Source of the DNA: Ypsolopha sequella
Taxonomy: Eukaryota; Arthropoda; Insecta; Lepidoptera; Ypsolophidae
Reading direction: 5' to 3'
DNA: 64,000 bases
Assembly: GCA_934047225.1 (NCBI GenBank)
Contig: OW204001.1
Location: 15,050,201-15,114,200, forward strand
Part shown: positions 9,608-18,267 of the stretch, one piece after another
Numbering within the stretch: position 1 is the stretch's first letter
Layout: every line of letters starts with the position of its first letter
The notes under the pieces: generated by a model
Databases searched by the model: none
What the model was told of the DNA's origin: nothing
The model's input: the letters and a program-made list of their open reading frames with translations, nothing else
Made by a program: the position numbers and the translations under genes

Positions 9608-10190
9608 CATGGGACAATTTCACATTCTTATTCTTAATTTTATACTCAGGGCCCCTTCCTACCTGCTGATTAAATTGTTTTCGTACTTACAGGCAATTCT
9701 GTTGAATACACACACACATAGTTCTCACTTTTCAAAGCAACGCACTCAAAAAACACTACACACAACACACACATTTTACGTCAAATCACTTACACTCGTA
9801 AATAGCAAGAAAATAGCTGTAATGAAGGTGAGATTACATATATTTTTTATAAGACTTAGACTTTTAATTGACCGCATAATCTGCGATAAGCTACAACTAA
9901 TCGCGATGCCTTCAAGCGGCCTACTGACCTTGTTTGGTAATATCTGTTTCTTTCTTCACACTTTTGTGCTAATGAGTATCAACATCTGTGCAAAAATAAC
10001 TACTATTGTTAGATGTCTTATTTATGAGCTATACCATATTATGCATATACCGGTTTCACTTAGTATTAATATTCTGCTGACTAGAAGGGGCTCATCACTA
10101 TACCCTATCAACACAATAATTGTATTTACTTTCTCAGGGTTCCGTCGAGTTACGGAAACCCTTCGATTTGATATTTTTATATTTATTTGA
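9576..10190 (+). CDS. Unassigned 204-codon frame bridging ORF1 and ORF2 of the LINE
   Basis: The ATG at 9576 lies inside the ORF1 end, in the +1 frame. The frame stays open through the whole inter-ORF segment and stops at TGA 10188-10190, whose A is the first base of the ORF2 ATG (TGATG). The predicted protein is very hydrophobic and basic, with probable membrane-spanning stretches near residues 17-42 (ILILNFILRAPSYLLIKL) and 113-172 (LLTLFGNICFFLHTFVLMSI and onward). I recognise no family. By my rough estimate, a stop-free run this long in 60-65% AT sequence is about a one-in-a-million event per frame. That, and its exact end at ORF2, argue for meaning. Alternatives: a chance frame, or a decayed remnant of an ORF1 extension. 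The coding claim is inference. Confidence 0.45.
   Translation: MNKISISFFCNMGQFHILILNFILRAPSYLLIKLFSYLQAILLNTHTHSSHFSKQRTQKTLHTTHTFYVKSLTLVNSKKIAVMKVRLHIFFIRLRLLIDRIICDKLQLIAMPSSGLLTLFGNICFFLHTFVLMSINICAKITTIVRCLIYELYHIMHIPVSLSINILLTRRGSSLYPINTIIVFTFSGFRRVTETLRFDIFIFI
10136..10162 (+). promoter_or_regulatory. Hairpin upstream of the ORF2 start
   Basis: AGGGTTCCGT and ACGGAAACCCT form a 10-bp stem with one bulged A and a short CGAGTT loop, 28 bases before the ORF2 ATG. RNA structure near a stop/start overlap is known to matter for ORF2 reinitiation in the Bombyx LINE SART1. A role here is inference. The arm also resembles the terminal AGGGTTCCGT motif of a dispersed repeat in this window. Confidence 0.5.
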
Positions 10191-13132
10191 TGGTACGACT
10201 AGATGTTGATGAAATAGATAGGGATAGTGAGAGCCTCTCTTTCGCACGGCAGTTTGTATGTACCGAACCGGAAATGTGCAAAACTTATTTTGACAAAAAT
10301 AGCAGTCATACAATTTTATGCATAAATATTAGAAGTGTAACACAAAATTTTGACCAATTGGAAGTTTTACTAAAAAGATTTAATACGGAATTTGATTTTA
10401 TTATTCTAACAGAGTGTTGGCTAAGGGATTTTATTCCTTCCATCCATAATTATACGTTTTACAATTCAGAAAACCACATAAATAAAGCATCTGGTGTCAT
10501 TGCTTATGTCCATGATTCTATAAAATCTAATTATAAAATATGTACAAAAAATATGAACCTTATAAACGCAAACGGTATTGAGCTTCAAATTGGTACTGAT
10601 TTAACTATTCTTGCTGTCTATCGTACGCCGTCCATTCAAGATACAACTGTTTTTGTCAATTCTCTGAATAGCTATTTGAGTACTATTAAACAAATCAAAA
10701 ATATTATTCTATGTGGCGACATCAACATAGATATTCATAAGACTTCGGTGGACGACAGACAAACAGACTACTTATGCTGTCTAGCATCACATAATTTGTT
10801 ACCTGTAATCAGTGAACGCACCAGAGAAAAATCCTTACTTGACCATGGTATGGTCAAAACTGTAAAAAAAGTTACTTCAGTAGTTTGCCACACTAAAATT
10901 ACGGACCACTCACCAATAATAATTTCCTTAGAACGCGATAAAAATAATAAAAAAACGAAACACATTAAAAAATCTATTATTGACTATGCAGCAGTTACAC
11001 AGGAGTTAAGCCAAGTAGACTGGGACACTTTATTTAGCAACTTGGATATCAATGCAGCAACTGATATTTTTCTGAAAACTCTTACTGATTGTATCCATAG
11101 ATATACAACATTCATGAGAGCTAAGAATCGTGCCAAAAAAAGTTGGATTACACCTTCACTGATTAAATGTTTTAAAGTGAGAGATGCCTTACACAAAAAA
11201 GCCCGTAAATTGCCTCTAGATGTCGATGCTCAGGAACAATATAAACGATATAGAAATGTTTGTACCCGTGCTACTCGTACAGCTAAAAACCTTTTCGTGA
11301 ACGCTGAACTTACTAAAAATCGCAGGAATCCACGAAGAGTCTGGGAAATTATCAAGGAAACAGCTGCGCTTCCCTCTACAAAAAAAACTAGTTCAGCTGA
11401 CATGCTTATAAATAAAAATTACCCTAAAGACTCCTTAAACAAAATTAATGGCTTTTTCTCGAATATTGGTAAAATCCTGGCCGAAAAACATCTAACCGCT
11501 CAAAATCAGACCGAATCTGACCTCGTGAGACATAGCACACCGACATGCAGCACAAACTGTAACAGTTTTATGTTCTACCCCACAGATGAACATGAAATCA
11601 AACAAACTATAGATTCGCTTAAAAATGGTGCTGCATGTGGTATTGATGGCATTAGTGCCCAATTTCTAAAAACAGTAGGTTCTGTCTTACAGTATCCTCT
11701 CACCCACATAATTAATCTGTCCTTCGCAACCGGTATCTTTCCAGACTCGTTCAAGAAAGCGATAATTATACCAATACACAAAGCTGGTGATGTGGAGGCG
11801 GTGTCAAATTATAGGCCAATCTCTTTTTTGCCTTCACTATCTAAAATCGTAGAAAAGCTGGCTAAAAAACGTCTTACAAAATATTTGGAAAACAATAACT
11901 TACTTTCCAGAAATCAATTCGGTTTTAGAGAGGGTAAGTCAACGTCTGACGCTGTTATTCGGTTGGTAGAACATGTTGTACACAAACTAGATAGTGGCAT
12001 TCACTGCGTAGGAGTATTTTTAGATCTAGCCAAGGCATTTGATACCGTCTCCATACCCCTGCTTCTGCGAAAATTGGAGGGAATAGGCGTTAGAGGAATA
12101 GCAAACTCTTGGTTCCAAAGCTATCTTTATAACAGAGAACAACAAGTAAAAGTGCAAACTGCGGGTATCAGTGAAAAAACTAACGTTAATTATGGTGTTC
12201 CACAAGGTAGCGTACTTGGTCCGTTGCTATTTTTAATATATATTGATGGCCTTTGTAGTTTAAGTATTAAAAATAACTTAACTATTTCTTATGCAGATGA
12301 CACCGTTTTACTGTTCTCAGGCAAAACCTGGGAAGAAACATATGAAGCTGCTAATAGAGGCCTTGATGTTGTTAAAGGCTGGTTAGAAAGAAATTTACTG
12401 ACCCTTAATGTAAGCAAGACAAAATACATGTGCTTTCGTATCACTGAACACACTAAATGCCCTGAATTGAGTCTAAAACTCCACAAGTGTAATAACATCA
12501 GATCATGTAGCTGTCCTGAATTGGACAAGGTAGATGTTATCAGATATTTGGGTGTTCTTGTGGACGATAAATTGAAATGGACTAACCACTGTCACTATAT
12601 TTCGGGTCGGCTTCGAAGGCTAATATGCATCTTTAGGAGACTCAGATGTATAAACGATAAGTACATTAAACGTAATATCTATTTTGTGCTAGCCGAATCT
12701 TTGGTATCTTATTGCATCTCATCATGGGGCGGAGCTGCGAAGACCCATATTCTGGAAGTAGAACGCGCTCAAAGGGCAGTTCTAAAAGTTCTGTTTGGGA
12801 AGGATTATTTATTCCCAACATCGCAATTATATAGTGAGATTGGTGTTTTATCTGTACGAAAAATTTACATATTTAATATTTTATCAAGTTTTGTACCTAA
12901 AAAGCACGCAGAACCTTCCAGGACACGCTTTGGAAACTTGGAAAGAGCCCCTAAGGTAACAACAGCCTTTGCACAGGGATTTCGTTCTTTTCTTGCACCA
13001 TTTTTGCTATCGAAACTAATTAGAGAATCATTTTCCTACTCAAACGATAGGAGACGCAAAGAGATTGTCAAAAATTGGCTTCAGGATAAGGACTATGAAC
13101 AGGTCGAAAACCTTTTAAAAGTACTATCTTAG
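10190..13132 (+). CDS. LINE ORF2: APE-type endonuclease and reverse transcriptase
   Basis: 980 aa from the ATG at 10190. The N-terminal 250 residues are an apurinic-type endonuclease: NIRS (about 46-49), E75 in ILTECWL, Y144 in VYRTPS, GDIN (176-179) with D177, and D239-H240 in TDHSPI. This domain nicks target DNA for target-primed reverse transcription. The RT domain runs from about 465 to 760: GIDGIS, SNYRPISFLPSLSKIVEKL, NQFGFR, FLDLAKAFD (catalytic D612), GVPQGSVLGPLLF and YADD (701-704, catalytic D703 and D704). A C-terminal 'LGVLVDDKLKW' thumb/linker region extends to the end. No stop or frameshift is visible. The start shares a TGATG overlap with the preceding unassigned frame. Length and domain order match CR1/Jockey-group ORF2. 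Confidence 0.93.
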   Translation: MVRLDVDEIDRDSESLSFARQFVCTEPEMCKTYFDKNSSHTILCINIRSVTQNFDQLEVLLKRFNTEFDFIILTECWLRDFIPSIHNYTFYNSENHINKASGVIAYVHDSIKSNYKICTKNMNLINANGIELQIGTDLTILAVYRTPSIQDTTVFVNSLNSYLSTIKQIKNIILCGDINIDIHKTSVDDRQTDYLCCLASHNLLPVISERTREKSLLDHGMVKTVKKVTSVVCHTKITDHSPIIISLERDKNNKKTKHIKKSIIDYAAVTQELSQVDWDTLFSNLDINAATDIFLKTLTDCIHRYTTFMRAKNRAKKSWITPSLIKCFKVRDALHKKARKLPLDVDAQEQYKRYRNVCTRATRTAKNLFVNAELTKNRRNPRRVWEIIKETAALPSTKKTSSADMLINKNYPKDSLNKINGFFSNIGKILAEKHLTAQNQTESDLVRHSTPTCSTNCNSFMFYPTDEHEIKQTIDSLKNGAACGIDGISAQFLKTVGSVLQYPLTHIINLSFATGIFPDSFKKAIIIPIHKAGDVEAVSNYRPISFLPSLSKIVEKLAKKRLTKYLENNNLLSRNQFGFREGKSTSDAVIRLVEHVVHKLDSGIHCVGVFLDLAKAFDTVSIPLLLRKLEGIGVRGIANSWFQSYLYNREQQVKVQTAGISEKTNVNYGVPQGSVLGPLLFLIYIDGLCSLSIKNNLTISYADDTVLLFSGKTWEETYEAANRGLDVVKGWLERNLLTLNVSKTKYMCFRITEHTKCPELSLKLHKCNNIRSCSCPELDKVDVIRYLGVLVDDKLKWTNHCHYISGRLRRLICIFRRLRCINDKYIKRNIYFVLAESLVSYCISSWGGAAKTHILEVERAQRAVLKVLFGKDYLFPTSQLYSEIGVLSVRKIYIFNILSSFVPKKHAEPSRTRFGNLERAPKVTTAFAQGFRSFLAPFLLSKLIRESFSYSNDRRRKEIVKNWLQDKDYEQVENLLKVLS

Positions 13133-13637
13133 AATTGTCTCACTTTCAATACTAATTATGCTATTTATATGAATATATACATTTTACACTTCTTCACACA
13201 CCTCACCTCAGACACCCTCACACATTCTCTCTCACATTCAGAAACACACTCTCAAACAGAATTGTATCTTTATGTTACTATTGTACTAGTTATTAATGCA
13301 TGCTTTTTAAATATTAAATTTTAATTTTAATTGTTAATTTGGAAAAAAATAACCTCTTCATTTAAACTATCTTACCTTAACTTCATCTATCCCAATTTCC
13401 ATATGGATCGCTTCTAATTAACTATCACTCTGCAGGACGGTCTTGCAGGCCAGCGCAGGTGACAGTGATCACAACAATAATTTATTAGTGTTAATAGGAT
13501 AGTAGGTATTATTAAGCTCATATTAGTTAGTTATTTTATTTCTATAGAACACTTACTACTATTGTTATATTTTCATATTAAATTCAAATGTATTTTTTTA
13601 AACCAAATAAATAATTTGTATTTGTATTTGTATTTGT
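13133..13637 (+). other. LINE 3' UTR and (TATTTG)n tail
   Basis: 505 bases. They begin with a C/A-rich stretch of CACAC and TCACA repeats (13180-13260) and end with four TATTTG-type repeats (13616-13637) immediately before the duplicated ACAT. A short microsatellite in place of poly(A) is usual for CR1-like LINEs and serves as the 3' recognition end. Confidence 0.8.
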
Positions 13638-13775
13638 ACATATCACGGTGTAAAAAAAATATAAAAATTTTAAATTGTTCAAAATATTTCCAAAACAAAA
13701 GTGAGAAAAATAAAAACTATTATCTTAAAAATACAATATGGGTATCAAACTGTAGATATTAAAAAGCTGATATTT
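13638..13775 (-). repeat. AGGGTTCCGT-family repeat, right piece split by the LINE
   Basis: ACATATCACGGTGTAAAAAA through ATGGGTATCAAACTGTAGAT to TTAAAAAGCTGATAT matches 58945-59090. Together with 8177-8301 it reconstructs one older repeat copy. Confidence 0.85.
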
Positions 13776-14225
13776 TTTAATGGTTTAAGCTTCTAACTCT
13801 ACAAGACCTAAATCTACAAGCCCTAATGACCACACTCAATTTAAGATTTGTTTCATCAGAATAACGGTATACCTCACAGTAAATGCTCAGTTTTCAAGCC
13901 TTCTCAGTTAATTTCGCTCAGTTCCTTTGTTTACTAATTTTGTTTACTTTAGGCCTTTGTGATTGTTTATGTCAGTCAGGGATTACGACGGTTCGGAGAA
14001 AGTATTAGATCGTATCATTATTTGTTATTTAATTTCCTTTATGTTCCTTTATTTTCTATTTGAACAGCGAATCCCTTGAGACCTAAGAATAAGAAATAGG
14101 ACAGATTTTTAGGGTTTCATAGCTCAGCTAAGAAAAGAAATGTTGCCGAGATATGGGGTTGGGGGTCCGCGAGTTTACAGTTCGGGGCAAGCTACTAGTT
14201 TATCTACAGTAAGTACCTATCAACA
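13776..14225. other. Intergenic, nothing recognised
   Basis: No supported gene. Moderately AT-rich. Confidence 0.35.
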
Positions 14226-14582
14226 GGTGGTAGAGCTGATGCCGGGCTCGACTATGGAGGTACCACTATCTTACTTGGAGACCCCCTCGAAGTAATTCGG
14301 GGGAGAGTAAGAGGACAGCTCACAGGCAAAAAACCAGGAGGCCCACCATGCCTGGGACCGATAGATGGCGGTATATCCATCCCTAATAGCCGGGCCTTAT
14401 ATGGAACAGACTGGTGACGGACAGCGGCGTCACTGGTGCGAGGGTTCCCACACCGCGCTCACCAACCCACCGGCCCAGCGTGTGTGAGTATGGCCAATTC
14501 TTCCAGGATGACCGAAGGGAGTGGCAAAGTCCTGGAAAGGCTTATGTCCAGCAGTGGACGAACTAGATGGATGGATGGATGA
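14226..14582 (+). mobile_element. SINE-like element, copy 1, with (ATGG)n tail
   Basis: It runs from TAGAGCTGATGCCGGGCTCG through GTGACGGACAGCGGCGTCAC to GGCTTATGTCCAGCAGTGGA, then a (GATG)n tail at 14566-14582. It matches the minus strand of 63551-63906 closely, with a few indels. The 3' part (CTTATGTCCAGCAGTGGACG) is shared with LINE 3' ends, as expected for a SINE that borrows LINE machinery. No open frame. Confidence 0.75.
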
Positions 14583-14794
14583 AAGTATTTTAGTAAGCTA
14601 CAAGCTACTAGTTGGTCAAAACTATGACGGATCAAATGACCAGTGAACTCTCATGCTTGTTCAGCATGGTCGCTGGAGGAACACGCATTTGGAAAATGTA
14701 CTCTAAGATGATTACGAATATAATGGAGCCTAGATTTTGGAAACGAATGTTCACACATTCTCTCTTTAAAATAAAAAGTAAGTAATAAAAATAT

Positions 14795-15240
14795 ATCGTC
14801 ACGATGTAAATCCCGGAGGGGGCGTCAGAGGTGTTCCGAGTGTGAACTGTGAAATGCAAGTCACAGTCCACACTTGGTAAACCCAGGTTTCACCGACGAT
14901 TACTACGTCCCAACGTGATGGGTGGTACCTATCGTCGTACTTCAGGCACAAGAACACGCTTTTTAGGGCATGCAGGTTTATTTTTCGATGTTTTTCCTTC
15001 ACGGTTCAGCAAGTGGTAAGTACAAATACTATGTAAATGTAACATGCTGAACGATGAAGGAAAAACATCGAAAGGAAACCTGCATGCCTGCAATTTCACC
15101 GTTCAGCAAGTGGTAAGTAAGTACAAATACTATGCACATAAATTCGGAAAAACTTATTGGTGCATGCCCGACCGGGGATCAAATTTGGATCTCAAGATTG
15201 AGAGGTCAGCGTTCTACACTTCTACCCCTGAATATTAAGA
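14795..15240 (+). repeat. SINE/LINE tail element with duplicated 3' part
   Basis: GTTCCGAGTGTGAACTGTGA through ACCGACGATTACTACGTCCC to the TTCAGCAAGTGGTAAGTA segment. The TTCAGCAAGTGGTAAGTA segment occurs twice (near 15005 and 15102), and an inverted piece of the GATGTTTTTCCTTC segment lies between them. The right end has a degenerate GGTGCATGCCCGACCGGGGA tRNA-like or LINE-like block. Related pieces lie at 2.1, 23.7, 39.6 and 46.2 kb. Confidence 0.65.
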
Positions 15241-15363
15241 ATATTAGCTTATAATATTAAGAAATTCGAGAAAAGGGCGTTAGCAACGGAGATGTTGGAT
15301 CGGAAGGACGTCACGAAGGTTTCTATCCGATAATAAGGTTACCATGACAGCTTAGCTTATATA

Positions 15364-16959
15364 CAGGCTGATTGGTAATTCGACCTATTCCTTTAAAGGG
15401 GTTATACTAGAGATCATTTCCAACGAATTAAGTCCCATCAACTAGGTGTCGAAAATGAATGGTCTCCGAGTTACGAAGGTTTTTATATTATTTTTCAAAC
15501 TTTCAGACTGTTAACCAAAAATAAATAATTTAAAAATAACTATTCCTCTCTCAGCTTTTATTTATTATATTTCTGATCAATGATAGATGAGTGATCATTT
15601 ATAAAAAAATACGTTCCCCGAATTCCCATAATCTCAGAATTCGCCATGTTCACCAGGCAGACGACATTCGATTTTAATTTTTTTTCGTAAAATATAGACT
15701 ATTTGATGAACTTAATTTAAAGCAATTTCAGTTTTATGCAGTCAATATTTTTTTATAAATTTTTATATTTTCGTTACTTGTGACGTCATTTGTTTCCCTA
15801 AGGCTTAATCAACATTATCCTTTGCATTAGTAAAAAAAAAACATTTGACATATAACAAGCGCTAGGGATGTAGTAATGCAACATCTTTATCGAACAAAAA
15901 GTATCGATACTTACTCGTACCAGTTATTCAGTTTTTAGGATTAGACGCAAATAAAAACAGCATTAAGCAAGTAGGTATGTGGTTCTACATGTAATGACAA
16001 AAACTTACTTATTTACTTGTGTAAAGAAACAAAACTAATTTTCGAGATGTTTTCACAATAAACGGTTTCGTGTAGCTGTAACCTGTCGTGCTAGCTTTTA
16101 AAAACTAAAATACTTCTTTTTTTTAGCCCCGTCCTGGGCCAAAATATTCTGGTAAAACGTCCATGCACCATACAATCTTTTAAAACTGTGATAGTACTGC
16201 TAATGTTAAAAGCTTTAGTTTTTGGTTTGGTGCCAACAAAACTAAAATTTCTTAATTGAAAAAAAGTTGTTAAATTGAATAAATAAAAGCTAAATTACCT
16301 ACGTAGGCGTCTCATCAAATACTTAAATCTGTTAAGAGCGACCGACACCTACTTGGATAAAAAGTATCGACACCGAAAGTAAAGGTAAGTGGTAAGTGTA
16401 ACACCACTGGTGTCAACTGTCAAAGAGAAGGAAGGGCGAGACAGTACTTATGTGTGTGTGGGTGTATATTGGACGTTGTCAAAATGTTGCATTAAGAAAA
16501 TCATTTTGTTACGTATTATGCAAAATGTTGGCTAACGTTGATGGAAATGGGTATTATGGGTTGATTCATAAATATTTTTCACTTTTTAATATGTGGATGG
16601 CCAAAGGGCACATTCCTGTGTTCAGCCATAGCATAGGGTCAAATGAAGGTCATAAGTTAAATTCTAAAAATATCTATAATCTTTAGTTAATTTGCCGCAA
16701 AAATAATGAAATATGGCCAAATAATGTATTATCTCGAAACGGTTTTGGAATTAGCACTCCTTGGCTTAGACTTCCCATACCGAATTCAAAGGTCTTAAGT
16801 GGAAAAAAAACCTTTTTTATTTTGTAATTTTCGAAATATCGACGTGTTTCACTTGAAAAAAATATATCATTTTCGACCCCTTGTTGATAGGCATTATTTG
16901 TTGGAAATGATCCCTAGTATAACCCCTTTAAAGGAATAGGTCGAATTACCAATCACCTG
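15364..16959. mobile_element. TA-flanked inverted-repeat element, long form (1596 bp)
   Basis: The termini CAGGCTGATTGGTAATTCGA (left) and the reverse complement ending CACCTG (right) are flanked by TA on both sides. About 150 bp of each end is inverted. The ends and subterminal regions match the 436-bp element at 57154-57589, but this copy carries about 1.1 kb of extra interior (roughly 15650-16740). That interior includes a 78-codon frame at 16450-16686 that resembles nothing I know. TA flanks suggest mariner/Tc1-type mobilisation. It is either a longer parent or a copy with a nested insertion. Confidence 0.7.
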
Positions 16960-17171
16960 TATATAACGCGAAATTGGGATTAATTACGTTTTATAATAAA
17001 ACACAATACTATACTCACGCCTCTAGACGAGGCTATATATCTACATCTGATGTGATACTGAGATGCTTATTTCACATTCGTCGATCAGTCAAACAAGCTC
17101 TTCTATTCCGAGTGCTTTAGACTTAGCCATTCATCAGTATATGTCACAACTTGGTCGGCTTACGGCCGCCT

Positions 17172-17598
17172 GGCTAGCGTTGCCATCTCTAAAAATTTTA
17201 AATCCGGACTTACCCGTTAAAAGGCCGGACTATTGGGTCTCAAGGCCGGACGCTAAGAAAAAAAGGATTTTTGACAAAAGTATCGAATAAAACACGAATT
17301 AAAGGCCGGACTATCGAGTCCCACGGCCGGACGTTAAAAAATTTGACAATAAATTCGAATAAAACATACATTTTACAAGAAAGTTTTAATTAGTTTACAT
17401 ATTTTTATGTGAACTTGCGTGCCTGGTGAGTCAGCGAGTCTCGTCTCGCTCACTCGTTTCTGACTGAACTGACTGAACGATAGATATAAAAGGCCTAACA
17501 AAAGCCGGACGAGCCGGAGCCAGTCAAATTTGTCCGGACAAGAGGTCAAAAAGCCTAACACTGTCCGGCTTTATCCGGATGGAAGGCAACGCTACTCC
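17172..17598. mobile_element. Small inverted-repeat element with GGCCGGAC motifs
   Basis: AGCGTTGCCATC at the left and GATGGAAGGCAACGCT at the right are inverted. Inside, blocks of GGCCGGACTAT(T/C)G(G/A)GTC and GGCCGGACG recur, giving a partial tandem arrangement. No coding potential. Likely a MITE. Confidence 0.55.
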
Positions 17599-17599
17599 T

Positions 17600-18200
17600 G
17601 GCTGTACCGTCTTTACATCAACTTACAATGGTTCTACTATACATTTTGAGTACAGAATCCCAAGAATACAATCGATGAAGTAAATAATACTTTCATCACT
17701 AATGTTCAGAAAGTAGGCCTCATTTAACGCGAAATGCGTGATGTAAATTCGAGTAGTACCTACTAGGTATGTAAGTAAATTTGAAAATCGAACGAGGCTT
17801 CTTGACGTTAACTGGTAAGTCACTCGTCTAGTTAAATGGCAATGGAAAATATAGTATGTTCCGCCTGATTTCTTTTTATGTTGTCATTTGTCATTCTGTA
17901 ATTTAATTCTATTTTTATTTTCTCGCATTAGTGATGTAAAGTGGAGTGCTCAACTCGGGTGTAAGTGATCTATTACACCCTAGAACTATAACCACCCTCC
18001 CTTGCTCGTGCGCATAATTATCTCGGGTGTAATTGATCACCTACATCTCTTTATATGACAATCTACTATTACCTCGTCTCCTTTCAATAAAACTTTAATC
18101 ATTGATAGAATCGTTTTGCAAAGAAACGATCGAGCAAAATCGTACTAAAAGTAACGGTTTCATAATAATTTTATATAAAAACGGCTCACCTCAATACGTG
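17600..18200. other. Intergenic; two TCGGGTGTAA motifs
   Basis: AACTCGGGTGTAAGTGATC (near 17950) recurs as CTCGGGTGTAATTGATCAC (near 18021). Nothing else recognised. The last part may belong to the non-coding 3' region of the Penelope-like element. Confidence 0.35.
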
Positions 18201-18214
18201 TTATGATCGGGAAA

Positions 18215-18255
18215 GCCGACCAGTTTCAGCAGATTTAGACTGCCTTCATCTGGGC
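18215..18255 (-). ncRNA. Hammerhead-ribozyme-like fold next to the Penelope-like element
   Basis: On the minus strand: GCC, then CAGATGA, a stem II hairpin (GGCAG ... CTGCT), GAAA, CTGGTC, then GGC pairing with the first GCC as stem I. This is the hammerhead order, with cleavage expected after GGTC. The core is CAGAUGA instead of CUGAUGA, one change at a conserved position that probably reduces or abolishes activity. Penelope-like elements are known to carry minimal hammerhead motifs in their terminal repeats, and this one sits about 13 bases past the ORF stop. Confidence 0.5.
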
Positions 18256-18267
18256 GAGTAAAGACGT

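Larger units (their letters stand above)
8302..13637 (+). mobile_element. Full-length CR1/Jockey-group LINE, 5336 bp
   Basis: A non-LTR retrotransposon with a 325-bp 5' UTR, ORF1, a roughly 580-bp inter-ORF segment, ORF2, a 505-bp 3' UTR and a (TATTTG)n tail instead of poly(A). The ends are fixed because it splits a copy of a dispersed repeat whose uninterrupted form is visible at 58945-58960 (GCCCACATATCACGGTG). The duplicated target is ACAT (8298-8301 and 13638-13641). Both main ORFs are open, so this is either a young insertion or a possible active source copy. The clade call rests on ORF1 with a PHD finger, the APE-type endonuclease, the RT motifs and the microsatellite tail. A precise family assignment needs a phylogeny. 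Confidence 0.88.

Noticed and set aside
16450..16686. 78-codon frame inside the long TA-flanked element as its transposase
   Set aside because: Too short, with no DDE/D motif or DNA-binding motif.
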